Positions 27,456 through 36,341 of a stretch of 57,945 nt of DNA are shown here, piece by piece. The stretch's first letter is position 1, and each line of letters opens with the position of its first letter. Both the position numbers and the translations under genes were made by a program. The notes under the pieces are model-generated. The model saw nothing but the letters and a program-made list of their open reading frames with translations, was not told the DNA's origin and searched no databases. The stretch comes from Bacteroidales bacterium (GTDB taxonomy: Bacteria; Bacteroidota; Bacteroidia; Bacteroidales; UBA932), in NCBI GenBank assembly GCA_028690215.1, contig JAQVBQ010000009.1:1-57945 (forward strand), given 5' to 3'.

Positions 27456-28969
27456 AACCCGAATTCATCAACCTTTATATCTTTCTTCTCCTCTTTTGGT
27501 GCCTCTTCTGCTACTGAGTGTACCTCGTTCCCATATACAATCATGGCTTTCACAGGTTGCGCAGGACATATATACTCACAAGCACCACACCCTATACATA
27601 TATCTTTGTCCAATTTAGGGATGTAGAGTCCTGTATCCTTATATGGTATCATTGTTATGGCATTAGTCGGACAATGTTCGTCACACGCACCGCAATCAGT
27701 ACCATCTTTGAATACGATGCAATCCCTGAGTTTAAACTTTGCCTTACCAATCTGAGTCAGTTTCTTCTCTTCAATTTTCAGCGGAATGAGAGCCCCGTTA
27801 GGACATACCTGAGAACATGTGTTACACTCATAAGCACAGAAATGATTCTTATAATCCAAAACCGGCATCATCAATCCATCAAGACCATATTCCAATGTCG
27901 CAGGTTTTATTATACTACTTGGACACGCAGAGATACATGCATGACAAGTTGTACAGTGAGCCTTAAGGTTCTCCAGGCTTATTGCTCCCGGAGGCGCAAT
28001 TGCTCTCTTTTCAGGGATAGAAGATTTCAGAGGTCCCACTTTTGCAGCTCTTGCCGCAATTGCTCCTCCAAGCAATCCAAGGGCAATAAGAGTCCTTCTC
28101 CTGCCCTGCTGATCGGCAACTTTCTCTGATTTTACCGACTTATATGCAAATTCATATGATACAGCCCCCCTCTTACAGCCTTGCATACAATCCAGACATG
28201 CGACGCATCTGCTTATATCAATCTTTTTGTTCTTGACATCAATACACTGGCTCTTACATTTGGTCACACACAGCATACATTGATTACAATTGTCATTAAT
28301 AGCCGGTTTGAAAATTGCAAATTTGGAGATACCACCGAGGATTGAACCAACAGGACATATCGTGTTGCAATAGAGTCTTCCCCTTAATGAGCTGAACACA
28401 ATAACTACAAACAAGAAAAGTGTTGCCAGTAAAAATGCAGCCAGGGCAAACTGAAAATAGCTTCTCACAAAAATAGTCTCGGGGAACCATGAAGCCAACA
28501 GATTATTTATAAATAACTCTCCTCTGCCGATTATCTGACTCGATACCCTTCCCCAACTTGAATATGGATCAAGCATTGCCAGGGGCAATGTAAATCCTCC
28601 TACCAACGGAAGCATTACAACGGCAAGTATTGAATAGCGTAATATATCATGTCCCTTTGCATATTTGTAGCGACGGCTCTTCTTTGATTTGAATATAAAA
28701 GCTATTCTTGTAACTATATCCTGAAATGTTCCTGCAGGGCATAGTGTCGAACAATACACCCGACCGAACAGAAGAGTCAAAGCTGTTATGAGCAGAAAGA
28801 AAACTGCAGAGCCTGTAAAAAGCCCCAGCAAAGAGGGTACAAACTGAAATTTGAGAATCTGTTGAAAGAGTCCTGACCACCCGTTTGAAAAGTAAAGAAA
28901 GTTCAATGTCACTAGAATAAATATGAGCAGTGACAGGGTGACCCGGGTCCATTTAAGTGTCTTATACAT
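27452..28969 (-). CDS. Five-TM polyferredoxin with internal twin-arginine motif (NapH/RdxA-like membrane Fe-S protein)
   Basis: A 505-residue membrane Fe-S protein likely to move electrons across or along the inner membrane. Four TM segments (about 9-26, 46-68, 108-130, 170-194) carry the NapH-type motifs CSTLCP (C73, C77) and CNTICP (C201, C205). Two [4Fe-4S] motifs follow (C228-C238 and C255-C265). Then [10 protein letters not shown] at 289-298 leads into a fifth hydrophobic segment (293-309). The C-terminal third has four more cysteine clusters (C339-349, C378-389, C417-433, C458-468). With four helices before it, the RR motif would be cytoplasmic and the last clusters periplasmic, the layout of a dual Sec/Tat-inserted protein. 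It starts 2 bp after the Tat-signal DUF362 gene. Electron partners are not known. Confidence 0.85.
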   Translation of the reverse strand: MYKTLKWTRVTLSLLIFILVTLNFLYFSNGWSGLFQQILKFQFVPSLLGLFTGSAVFFLLITALTLLFGRVYCSTLCPAGTFQDIVTRIAFIFKSKKSRRYKYAKGHDILRYSILAVVMLPLVGGFTLPLAMLDPYSSWGRVSSQIIGRGELFINNLLASWFPETIFVRSYFQFALAAFLLATLFLFVVIVFSSLRGRLYCNTICPVGSILGGISKFAIFKPAINDNCNQCMLCVTKCKSQCIDVKNKKIDISRCVACLDCMQGCKRGAVSYEFAYKSVKSEKVADQQGRRRTLIALGLLGGAIAARAAKVGPLKSSIPEKRAIAPPGAISLENLKAHCTTCHACISACPSSIIKPATLEYGLDGLMMPVLDYKNHFCAYECNTCSQVCPNGALIPLKIEEKKLTQIGKAKFKLRDCIVFKDGTDCGACDEHCPTNAITMIPYKDTGLYIPKLDKDICIGCGACEYICPAQPVKAMIVYGNEVHSVAEEAPKEEKKDIKVDEFGF

Positions 28970-28971
28970 AA

Positions 28972-29901
28972 TTACATTTTAATTCGTGCTACCTGTAATT
29001 TATCAAGATTAGTGGTGCCAATTTTCATCTTTTCTCCCAATCCTATATGTCCGACATCAGATATATTCATCTGTCTGAACTGATTGAAAAATTTAAGAGC
29101 TGCTGTGTCAACAGCTACTATGTCAGTGGACATAAAGAGTGCCTTGGCAAGCTGTACATCCTCTAGTCCTTTTCCCACAGGACCATTCTGGGTCATGATT
29201 CTGTAAGCATCTACAATATTGAGGACCGGCATCTTTGAGATTGTAGAACAGTCTGCAATACATTGTTGCAAATCATTGGCATGCCAATATCTCCTGTCCC
29301 ATACAATACCCATAAAATTCTTCATACTGATGGTCATTTTGGCACCTCCGTGGTTCTTAAGAATAGGCACGTTAATCCACACATCACAATTGAGTATCTC
29401 CTCATGAATTTTTGCCTCCTTCAATCTCACACCGGCTGGTATAGAAACAGGTTTGTAGTATTTTTCATCGTGTCCGAAAGCAATCCTTGCGCCCGCAGAT
29501 TTTGCAGCAGCTTCAATACCGCTATTCTTGTAGCACGGCATCCAGGCATCGCATGTATGGTCAAAAACAACAACTTCAGAGGCTCCGGCCTTCAGACAGT
29601 CCTTAACAATTGCAGCAACAAGAAGTGGATTGGTATTAGCCGCCTCCTCAGGTTTTTTATTCCATCCGATGTTTGGCTTGACAACTACCTTCTGACCTTT
29701 TTTGACAAAACGGGACATTCCTCCCATGGAAGCAATCGCCTTTTCATACATGGCTTCAGGCTCACCACCCATAACAGCAACCAGATCATTTTTTGCAACA
29801 GATGTGGTTGGTTCAGATGCATTTAATATTCCGGTCTTCACGCCTAGAAAACCTAACAGACTACCTGTGGCAGCTAACTTAAGAAACCCTCTTCTTTCCA
29901 T
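28972..29901 (-). CDS. DUF362 protein with twin-arginine signal
   Basis: A 309-residue DUF362-family protein, first gene of the operon with the polyferredoxin. The N-terminus MERRGFLKLAATGSLLGF is a Tat-type signal (RRxFLK followed by a moderately hydrophobic stretch). The body shows family motifs VVVKPNIGWNK, VVVFDHTCD, WINVPILKNHGGAKMTISMKN (quoted in part: PILKNHGGAKMT) and the C-terminal DIVAVDTAALKFF. No cysteine cluster of the ferredoxin type is present here, although some DUF362 proteins carry one. A Tat signal implies export folded, perhaps with a bound cofactor. Biochemical function is unknown. Confidence 0.85.
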   Translation of the reverse strand: MERRGFLKLAATGSLLGFLGVKTGILNASEPTTSVAKNDLVAVMGGEPEAMYEKAIASMGGMSRFVKKGQKVVVKPNIGWNKKPEEAANTNPLLVAAIVKDCLKAGASEVVVFDHTCDAWMPCYKNSGIEAAAKSAGARIAFGHDEKYYKPVSIPAGVRLKEAKIHEEILNCDVWINVPILKNHGGAKMTISMKNFMGIVWDRRYWHANDLQQCIADCSTISKMPVLNIVDAYRIMTQNGPVGKGLEDVQLAKALFMSTDIVAVDTAALKFFNQFRQMNISDVGHIGLGEKMKIGTTNLDKLQVARIKM

Positions 29902-29919
29902 TATTTGAATATTTATTCA

Positions 29920-29927
29920 CAAATATA
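29920..29927 (-). promoter_or_regulatory. -7 promoter element of the DUF362-polyferredoxin operon
   Basis: TATATTTG on the minus strand matches TAnnTTTG and lies 18 nt upstream of the DUF362 ATG. No clear -33 TTTG at standard distance. The 67-bp gap also has to hold the divergent promoter for the DUF4492-cydAB genes. Confidence 0.5.
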
Positions 29928-29968
29928 TGAAATAAATATTTTTTGTTATCTTTAAAAATAATTAACGT

Positions 29969-30184
29969 GTGAATATTGTGTTGAAACGTATTTGGCTGTT
30001 TTATTATGAAGGTTTCAAAAGCATGACTCTTGGAAAAACATTATGGATGATAATATTAATAAAATTATTCATAATGTTCTTTATATTAAAGCTATTCTTC
30101 TTCAAGGATGATTTAAGGATGTATGACAGTGAGCAGGAGAAGCAGCAACATATTATTCATGAGTTGACACTTGAAAAGAGATAA
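29969..30184 (+). CDS. DUF4492 small membrane protein, cytochrome bd-associated
   Basis: A 71-residue protein with one TM helix (about 25-45, MIILIKLFIMFFILKLFFF) flanked by an amphipathic N-terminus and a charged C-terminus. The pattern LKRIWLFYYEGFKSMTLGKTLW is typical of DUF4492 (quoted in part: FYYEGFKSMTLGKTLW), which sits before cydA in Bacteroidota. By position it may be an accessory subunit of the oxidase, as CydX is in Enterobacteria, but it is unrelated in sequence. The start is uncertain: GTG at 29969 is used here, with GTG 29978 and TTG 29981 also possible. cydA follows 21 bp later. Confidence 0.8.
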   Translation: MNIVLKRIWLFYYEGFKSMTLGKTLWMIILIKLFIMFFILKLFFFKDDLRMYDSEQEKQQHIIHELTLEKR

Positions 30185-30205
30185 AACTTAAACTTAAATA
30201 TAATC

Positions 30206-31783
30206 ATGTTTCTAACTACCCTGACAGATCTGTCAAGGCTCCAGTTTGCCCTAACGGCAATGTTCCACTGGATATTCGTTCCGCTGACGATAGGCCTTGG
30301 CTTTATTATCGCAATTATGGAAACCTACTATGTTAGGAGCGGCAAGGATTTCTGGAAAAGAACTGCCAAATTCTGGATGAAGGTTTTTGCCGTAAATTTT
30401 GCTATTGGAATTGCTACGGGTATTATTCTTGAGTTTCAATTTGGCACCAACTGGAGCAACTATGCTTGGTTTGTAGGTGACATATTCGGTGCGCCCCTTG
30501 CAATAGAAGGAATAGCAGCATTTTTCCTAGAGAGTACATTCTTTGCTATTATGTTCTTCGGTTGGGACAAAGTGAGCAAAAACACCCATCTCACATCCAC
30601 ATGGCTGGTAGCCGTCGGATCTGCCCTTTCTGCTTACTGGATTCTTGTAGCCAATGCGTGGATGCAATATCCTGCGGGAATGGAATTCAATCCGGACTCT
30701 GCACGAAACGAGATGGTGAGTTTCTGGGCTGTTGCAACCTCTCCTGTTGCCCTGAACAAATTTTTTCACACAATATTAAACGCCTTTGTCCTAGGAGCTG
30801 TTGTTGTTGTAGGAATTTCATCATGGTATCTGAAGAAGAAGAGAGAGGAGGAGTTCTCAAGAAAAAGTATAAAGATTGCTGCAATATTCGGGCTTGTTTC
30901 CATAGTGCTCTTAATATATACAGGAGATGGCTCTGCATATCAGGTTGCACAGAAACAACCGATGAAACTTGCTGCCATGGAGGGACTTTATGACGGACAA
31001 AATGGGACACCTCTTGTTGCAATAGGTTTGCTAAACAACAAAAAATTCAAGGCTTTGAGAGATAATGACTCTCTCGGGTTTGAACTGGAAAAACCTTATC
31101 TTTTTCAAATATCAGTTCCAAAGGCGCTCTCATTTCTCGGATACAGGGACTTTAACGCTTTTGTTCCCGGTATAAACGATCTCATTAAAGGCGGGTATAA
31201 ATACAAGGATAGTACTGGAAACTATGCAGTAGCACAATCTCTGGAAGAGAAAATCCTAAGTGGTCGGATTGCGATAAATGCACTGGCATCATACAATAAG
31301 GCAAAAAAGGCAGGAGATGATGAAGGAGCAACAGCATCAAAGAAACAGCTGCAGGATAATTTCAAGAATTTCGGTTACGGATACCTAAAAGAGTCAAAGG
31401 ATATTGTACCTAATGTACCACTGGTATTTTACTCCTTCAGGATAATGGTAATACTCGGCGGTTATTTCCTGCTCTTCTTTATTGTCACATTGTGGCTTGA
31501 GCAGAAGGAGAAAATAGGCCGTTGCAGATGGTATCAGATCATTGCTATTATCAGTATACCTCTAGTATATATTTGTTCTCAGGCGGGATGGATTGTAGCA
31601 GAGGCAGGAAGACAACCATGGACAATTCAGGATCTTTTGCCGGTTCAGGCTTCTGTCTCCGGAGTCAGTTCTTCAGCTGTCCTTACAACAATCATCCTGT
31701 TCTTCATACTTTTCTCTGTTTTGTTGGCAGCTGAATTAAGCATCTTGTTCAAAGTCATACATAAGGGTCCTGCATCAAATTAA
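30206..31783 (+). CDS. cydA: Cytochrome bd ubiquinol/menaquinol oxidase subunit I
   Basis: Quinol-oxidising haem subunit of the bd-type terminal oxidase, 525 residues. Likely haem ligands are visible: His21 in AMFHWIFVPLTIG, His188 in KFFHTILNAF, and Met414 in SFRIMVILGG. The Q-loop contains KQPMKLAAMEGLY, which holds the conserved Lys and Glu for quinol binding. Residues about 270-390 form a long hydrophilic Q-loop/insertion rich in Lys and Ser. The enzyme reduces O2 to water at high affinity and lets an anaerobe respire or scavenge traces of oxygen. It is preceded by DUF4492 and followed 15 bp later by cydB. Confidence 0.96.
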   Translation: MFLTTLTDLSRLQFALTAMFHWIFVPLTIGLGFIIAIMETYYVRSGKDFWKRTAKFWMKVFAVNFAIGIATGIILEFQFGTNWSNYAWFVGDIFGAPLAIEGIAAFFLESTFFAIMFFGWDKVSKNTHLTSTWLVAVGSALSAYWILVANAWMQYPAGMEFNPDSARNEMVSFWAVATSPVALNKFFHTILNAFVLGAVVVVGISSWYLKKKREEEFSRKSIKIAAIFGLVSIVLLIYTGDGSAYQVAQKQPMKLAAMEGLYDGQNGTPLVAIGLLNNKKFKALRDNDSLGFELEKPYLFQISVPKALSFLGYRDFNAFVPGINDLIKGGYKYKDSTGNYAVAQSLEEKILSGRIAINALASYNKAKKAGDDEGATASKKQLQDNFKNFGYGYLKESKDIVPNVPLVFYSFRIMVILGGYFLLFFIVTLWLEQKEKIGRCRWYQIIAIISIPLVYICSQAGWIVAEAGRQPWTIQDLLPVQASVSGVSSSAVLTTIILFFILFSVLLAAELSILFKVIHKGPASN

Positions 31784-31798
31784 TTAAAATTCACTATC

Positions 31799-32941
31799 AT
31801 GATATATTTTCTTCAGCATTACTGGTGGACAATCGTCTCTCTGTTAGGAGCCCTTCTGGTGGCATTGATGTTTGTACAGGGGGGACAATCACTTTTGCTT
31901 GGAACAGCTCGCAATAAAGAAGAAAAAATGCTATTGGTCAATGCTCTGGGACACAAATGGGAATTGACATTCACCACACTAGTAACATTCGGTGGGGCAA
32001 TTTTTGCATCTTTTCCGCTCTACTATTCCACAAGCTTTGGAGGGGCATATTGGTTATGGATTGTAATATTATTTCTCTTTGTGATTCAGGCTGTATCTTA
32101 TGAATATCGAAGCAAAAAAGGCAATATTCTTGGATCCGGGACTTATGATATTTTTCTTTTTTTAAATGGGATGTTTGGCTCTATGTTGATTGGAGTTGCT
32201 GTCGGAACCTTCTTTACTGGAGGGAGCTTTGTAATGGATAAAATGAGTATAACAGAAACCTTCAGACCTACAATATCTTATTGGACAAACAGTTGGCATG
32301 GTCTTGAGGCAATTACCGTACCATTCAATTTACTTATGGGTATAGTGGTTTTTCTGGCTGCCAGGACTTTGGGGCTACTATATGTGATCATGCAGATCGA
32401 TTCCGATACTCTTAAGACAAAATGTAAGTCTCAAGTGAAGGTTACAGGTGTCTCTTTTGTAATACTATTCGTAATTCTTCTCGCAGCAATCTTTACAAGG
32501 ACAGGATACTCTGTAGATCCCGAATCTGGAGTAATAGCACCTGTTCAGTACAAATATTTCCATAATATGATAGAGACTGTCTGGCCGGGCATAATGCTAC
32601 TCATAGGTATATTAATGGTTTTGTGGGGACTTGGATCCAACTATTTTTCAAGCGGAAAACGTAGTTTCTACATAACAGCTGGAGGTATCGTGCTGGCAGT
32701 ATGGAGCATTCTTTTATGTGCTGCATTTAACAATACCGCATACTTTGTCTCCAATTATGACATACAGGAGTCTCTCACACTTTACAACAGTTCGTCCAGC
32801 CACTTCACTCTGAAGGTTATGGCGTATGTATCCCTTATAATACCATTTGTTGTAGCTTATATTGTTTATGTATGGAGAGCTCTGACCAGAAAGCAGATTA
32901 ACAGTAATGATCTGAACGCTCCCGATTCACACAAGTATTGA
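31799..32941 (+). CDS. cydB: Cytochrome bd oxidase subunit II
   Basis: Second membrane subunit of cytochrome bd, 380 residues and about nine TM helices. It starts MIYFLQHYWWTIVSLLGALL, has the CydB-typical FVQGGQSLL segment and GHKWELTFTTLVTFGGAIFA (both early), and LWGLGSNYFSS late in the protein. It supports CydA haem assembly. Its last 44 bp overlap the 3' end of the convergent gene at 32898-33800, so the two reading frames share DNA at their C-termini. Confidence 0.94.
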   Translation: MIYFLQHYWWTIVSLLGALLVALMFVQGGQSLLLGTARNKEEKMLLVNALGHKWELTFTTLVTFGGAIFASFPLYYSTSFGGAYWLWIVILFLFVIQAVSYEYRSKKGNILGSGTYDIFLFLNGMFGSMLIGVAVGTFFTGGSFVMDKMSITETFRPTISYWTNSWHGLEAITVPFNLLMGIVVFLAARTLGLLYVIMQIDSDTLKTKCKSQVKVTGVSFVILFVILLAAIFTRTGYSVDPESGVIAPVQYKYFHNMIETVWPGIMLLIGILMVLWGLGSNYFSSGKRSFYITAGGIVLAVWSILLCAAFNNTAYFVSNYDIQESLTLYNSSSSHFTLKVMAYVSLIIPFVVAYIVYVWRALTRKQINSNDLNAPDSHKY

Positions 32942-33800
32942 TTATTTCACCTGTTACAACACCTTTTTTCGAGTAATCATACTCCGAACCGGAGGTGCTG
33001 TGGGGAATAGAGTAGATTAACAACATAAATGTGGCAGCTACGGCATACCACCATCTTCTGTTTCTGTTCCTGTTACCCCAGATTGCTGCAAGCCATACAA
33101 TTAGTGCTACCAGAGTCTTATTATCAGTCATATCCTTTCCGGACGGCCATCCTGTCCAGAATTCACCAAAGGCATATTTTTGAACAATCGGACCGAAGAG
33201 CATACCGCCGACAATCAATGATATAAGGAGAAGTATGACCGGGATTCTGGTATTTTGCTTTTTATCAAGAGATATTACACCTATATATGTAGAAAGCAAC
33301 ATTGCAATGAACATTAAAAAAATGTGAGGGAGAAGTGCCCATACAGGAACCGGATTTTTAAAGCGGATTGTAAGGTCTTCTCCATATCCCATAGAGTTGT
33401 GACTCCCTTTGTCTGAAAACTCAACAAAATATTCAAGTTTACCGGCAGGTGGCTGTGAGGGCAACATTACATTAAAAACATCTCCCTGACGGGTTGCCTT
33501 TACAACAGATATGGTATCGTTAGAACGATATCTTTTATAAAAAAGTGTCATAGATAAGGAATCGGACGCCTCATTTACCTTTACTTCCATAGGAGTCATC
33601 TTACCCAATAAGGTATAATCTCCTTTTGCCTCATCCAGAGTTATCTCTGTTTCAAGACTTCGTACAAGTTTTATATCATACTCTTTATCGTTTAATGAAA
33701 ATGAGTATTTTTTCGGATTTGTAGGTCCGGTAGCTCTTTGATATACCATTGAGCCTAGAGTTATTATAACTGCAATTGACCAGTACAGGATTTTTTTCAT
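32898..33800 (-). CDS. Conserved membrane protein of unknown function
   Basis: I do not recognise a named family. The 300 residues have an N-terminal signal or anchor (about 4-20), a beta-rich soluble domain (about 25-150, with repeated strand patterns such as KMTPMEVKVNEASDSLSMTL), and four TM helices (about 152-172, 184-205, 229-244, 251-266). A conserved-looking loop FGEFWTGWPSGKDMTDNKT lies between helices 2 and 3. The tail ends in INTCVNRERSDHYC with two cysteines. It follows the M28 peptidase by 5 bp on the same strand, so they form an operon, and its 3' end overlaps cydB by 44 bp. The sequence around it is consistent with a real gene: long, membrane-patterned, and tightly spaced. Confidence 0.75.
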   Translation of the reverse strand: MKKILYWSIAVIITLGSMVYQRATGPTNPKKYSFSLNDKEYDIKLVRSLETEITLDEAKGDYTLLGKMTPMEVKVNEASDSLSMTLFYKRYRSNDTISVVKATRQGDVFNVMLPSQPPAGKLEYFVEFSDKGSHNSMGYGEDLTIRFKNPVPVWALLPHIFLMFIAMLLSTYIGVISLDKKQNTRIPVILLLISLIVGGMLFGPIVQKYAFGEFWTGWPSGKDMTDNKTLVALIVWLAAIWGNRNRNRRWWYAVAATFMLLIYSIPHSTSGSEYDYSKKGVVTGEIINTCVNRERSDHYC

Positions 33801-33805
33801 CTCTT

Positions 33806-35377
33806 TTATAGTTGTATGATAAGTTTAAGTTCTCTGCCCTCTCTTCTTATGTCCACCACAATTTTCTCTCCACTCTTTAATTCAGACAGTCTGGACATAT
33901 ACTCATAAATATTGTTAACCTTTTTTGAATTGATAGCTGTGATAATATCACCTTGCAGCATACCTGCCTTGTGAGCAGGCTTACCCTCCGTAACCGGTCC
34001 TACTTTAAAGCCATCACCTTTATCATATGTAAAATCAGGAATTAAACCCAGGGTTACTTTAAAGGATGTTCTGTTAGAAACAGGAGGCGGTATGTTAATA
34101 TAATTTATTGCTGCCTCGCTTTTAATTAAACTCTCAACCAAAGATGCAATATAATCAGTTATTTGTTTCAACCCTTCATAGTTAATTTTATCGGGGTCAT
34201 CGGCCGGTGTATGGTAATCAGTATGAACTCCGGATGTAAAGTATAATACAGGAGTTCCTATGCGTACAAATGAGGAGTGATCTGACGGGCCATATCCGTC
34301 TCTTGTCTTCACCAAAGAAAATCCGAAATCTTTATTGGTGGCATCCAGAATAGAGTCAGCTATTGAGAATGTGCCCACACCGCCAATCTGCAGTTTATTC
34401 TCTTTCAGTCTTCCCACCATATCCAGATTTATCATTAAAGATGGCCTTATACCAACCTTCTTAAGTGTATCAGCAAGAAATGTTGATCCTAAAAGTCCCT
34501 TTTCCTCAGCACCGAGAGCAGCAACAGCTATGTTATATTCAGTGTTTTCCTTAAGTTTAGACAACAATCTGGCCATCTCAATCATTGAAGAGATTCCGCT
34601 TGCATTGTCGTCAGCTCCGTTATGCACCTCATGAGCCCCTCTCTTCGTGCTGCCATCCTCACCATATCCAATGTGGTCGTAATGGGCACCAATTAATATA
34701 TATGGTTTATTCAAATTCTCTTTAAGCCCCATGAAGACGTTGTGTGTATATCTCTCCTTCAGAATCACATCTGTCTTGATAGTTATAATCTCTCCTATGT
34801 TCTCTAATAAGGTTGTATAGCTCTTTTCTGTTACCTGAATTACCGGTATGGAAGCACTTGTTGTCACTGTCTGCTTATTATTGCCAAGGGGATAACTCGA
34901 GTTGTAAATTACAGCAACTACCCCTTTGTCCCTGTAACTTGCCAGTTTTACCTTTAAAGAGTCTTCTGAAATCCTGATTATTAGCACTGAACCACTGTCC
35001 AAAGTGGCTGAAAGCTTACCTGTTGTTGTTACAGCCTTGGAAAAAGGTGGAACAAAAAAATCCCGGCCTTCGCGAAAAGATATTTTTTTAAGTTCCAGTT
35101 TCGATTCTCCTCCCGACATTCTCACATCAGGTAACCTGAACTTAATGAGAGGAGAGTTTTTAAATAGAGGTATATAGCCATAAGAGGTCAATTTATCTAC
35201 TATATACGATGTAGTTTCCCCTTCTCTTTCTGCTCCTGCCTCCCTGCCTTGCAGTTTATCTGATGCCAGGAAATTGAGAGACTCTTTTAATGCTTTTTCC
35301 TGAGCCAAATGTGTTTGAGCATTGATATTTATTGATAAAGTGAAAAAAAATATAAGTGTTAATATTCTATTTATCAT
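33806..35377 (-). CDS. Exported M28-family metallopeptidase with C-terminal PDZ domain
   Basis: Zinc aminopeptidase of family M28, 523 residues. A signal peptide covers residues 1-21 (MINRILTLIFFFTLSININA|Q). A PA-like insert (about 70-195) precedes the peptidase domain. Metal and catalytic residues are in GAHYDHIG, NGADDNASGI, GAEEKGLLGS, NLDMVGR and the final SDHSSF. A PDZ domain ends the protein (GDGFKVGPVTEGKPAHKAG, then LQGDIITAINSKKV). The ATG at 35377 is preferred because the -7 box ends only 1 nt before the in-frame ATG at 35410. It heads an operon with the unknown membrane protein gene. Confidence 0.9.
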   Translation of the reverse strand: MINRILTLIFFFTLSININAQTHLAQEKALKESLNFLASDKLQGREAGAEREGETTSYIVDKLTSYGYIPLFKNSPLIKFRLPDVRMSGGESKLELKKISFREGRDFFVPPFSKAVTTTGKLSATLDSGSVLIIRISEDSLKVKLASYRDKGVVAVIYNSSYPLGNNKQTVTTSASIPVIQVTEKSYTTLLENIGEIITIKTDVILKERYTHNVFMGLKENLNKPYILIGAHYDHIGYGEDGSTKRGAHEVHNGADDNASGISSMIEMARLLSKLKENTEYNIAVAALGAEEKGLLGSTFLADTLKKVGIRPSLMINLDMVGRLKENKLQIGGVGTFSIADSILDATNKDFGFSLVKTRDGYGPSDHSSFVRIGTPVLYFTSGVHTDYHTPADDPDKINYEGLKQITDYIASLVESLIKSEAAINYINIPPPVSNRTSFKVTLGLIPDFTYDKGDGFKVGPVTEGKPAHKAGMLQGDIITAINSKKVNNIYEYMSRLSELKSGEKIVVDIRREGRELKLIIQL

Positions 35378-35410
35378 CCAGTTAGTTATTTTTCCAAAAA
35401 ATATTTTCAT

Positions 35411-35418
35411 CAAAACTA
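35411..35418 (-). promoter_or_regulatory. -7 promoter element of the M28 peptidase operon
   Basis: TAGTTTTG on the minus strand matches TAnnTTTG. Transcription would start near 35404, leaving a leader of about 25 nt to the ATG at 35377 and excluding longer N-termini. Confidence 0.5.
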
Positions 35419-35426
35419 AAAAAAAA

Positions 35427-35457
35427 TTTGGTGGAATAAAAATCATAGCTACATTTG
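35427..35457 (+). promoter_or_regulatory. Promoter of the ABC transporter-GntR operon
   Basis: TTTG (35427-35430), a 19-nt spacer and TACATTTG (35450-35457) match both consensus elements. The predicted start of transcription falls inside the palindrome at 35461-35480. Confidence 0.75.
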
Positions 35458-35460
35458 CAG

Positions 35461-35480
35461 TGCACTACTTCACTAATACA
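35461..35480. promoter_or_regulatory. Putative GntR (YtrA-type) operator
   Basis: TGCACTACTTCACTAATACA is an imperfect 20-bp palindrome: reading both strands gives TGyAyTAsTk mirrored by mAsTArTrCA, with most mismatches being transitions. It starts 3 bp after the -7 box, so a bound repressor would block transcription initiation. The regulator encoded by the third gene of the operon is the natural ligand. The pairing is inferred from position. Confidence 0.45.
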
Positions 35481-35506
35481 CCGAAACAAATTAAAGAATA
35501 AATATT

Positions 35507-36334
35507 ATGTTAAAAATTGAAAATCTTAATTTTAGCTATTCAAAGCATGAGGTTCTCAAAGACATCAACCTCAATCTTGAGTGTGGCAAAATATATGGGC
35601 TTCTTGGTCAGAACGGGGTCGGCAAGACAACGCTGCTAAAAATCATGAGCGGCCTCCTGAAACCGAAATCGGGAGTGTGTACTGTACTTGGATATAATCC
35701 ATTTAAAAGAGAGCCGGGTTTTCTGCAAGAGCTTTTCTTCATTCCTGAGGATTTTGTAGGTCCGGATCTTGAAGTCAACAAGTTCGCTGCTTTACGCGGA
35801 GCCTTCTACCCGAACTACGATGGCTTTAAATTTTCAAAGCTCCTGACTGATTTCGAAGTCGATGGTAGGGCTAAATTTACAAAACTATCCTTCGGACAAC
35901 AAAAGAAGGCAATAATTGCTTTTGCTCTCTCGACAAACACTAAATTGGTCTTGATGGATGAGCCTAGTAACGGTTTGGATATTCCTTCAAAAACACAACT
36001 CAGACGAATTATCTCACAGGCTTCCACAGATGACAGTTGCATCGTAATTTCAACACATCAGGTAAGGGATCTAGAAAACCTGATCGATCCGATAATCATC
36101 CTTGATACAAATGATGTATTGGTTAACGCATCTATTGAGGAGATCAGCTCGAAACTCAAATTCGAATTCAGAGATACACCTGACAAAGAGGCATTATACT
36201 GTGAACCTACTCTTGGCGGGTATCTGACTGTATACCGCAATGAAACCGGGGTTGAATCAAAGGTAAATATTGAAACACTTTTCAATACAGTTTTGACGAA
36301 TAAAAAAACTATCAAGCAGATTTTTAATAAATAG
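35507..36334 (+). CDS. ABC transporter ATP-binding protein
   Basis: A 275-residue ABC ATPase. Walker A is LLGQNGVGKTTLLK, the signature is KLSFGQQKKA (FGQQ instead of SGGQ), Walker B is LVLMDEPSNGLD, and the switch histidine is in ISTHQVRDLE. The variant signature with FGQ is common in the YtrB-like and Bacteroidota export ATPases that pair with a YtrA regulator. The C-terminal about 70 residues are a regulatory extension. It is followed by its permease 7 bp later. Confidence 0.9.
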   Translation: MLKIENLNFSYSKHEVLKDINLNLECGKIYGLLGQNGVGKTTLLKIMSGLLKPKSGVCTVLGYNPFKREPGFLQELFFIPEDFVGPDLEVNKFAALRGAFYPNYDGFKFSKLLTDFEVDGRAKFTKLSFGQQKKAIIAFALSTNTKLVLMDEPSNGLDIPSKTQLRRIISQASTDDSCIVISTHQVRDLENLIDPIIILDTNDVLVNASIEEISSKLKFEFRDTPDKEALYCEPTLGGYLTVYRNETGVESKVNIETLFNTVLTNKKTIKQIFNK

Positions 36335-36341
36335 TGAAATC

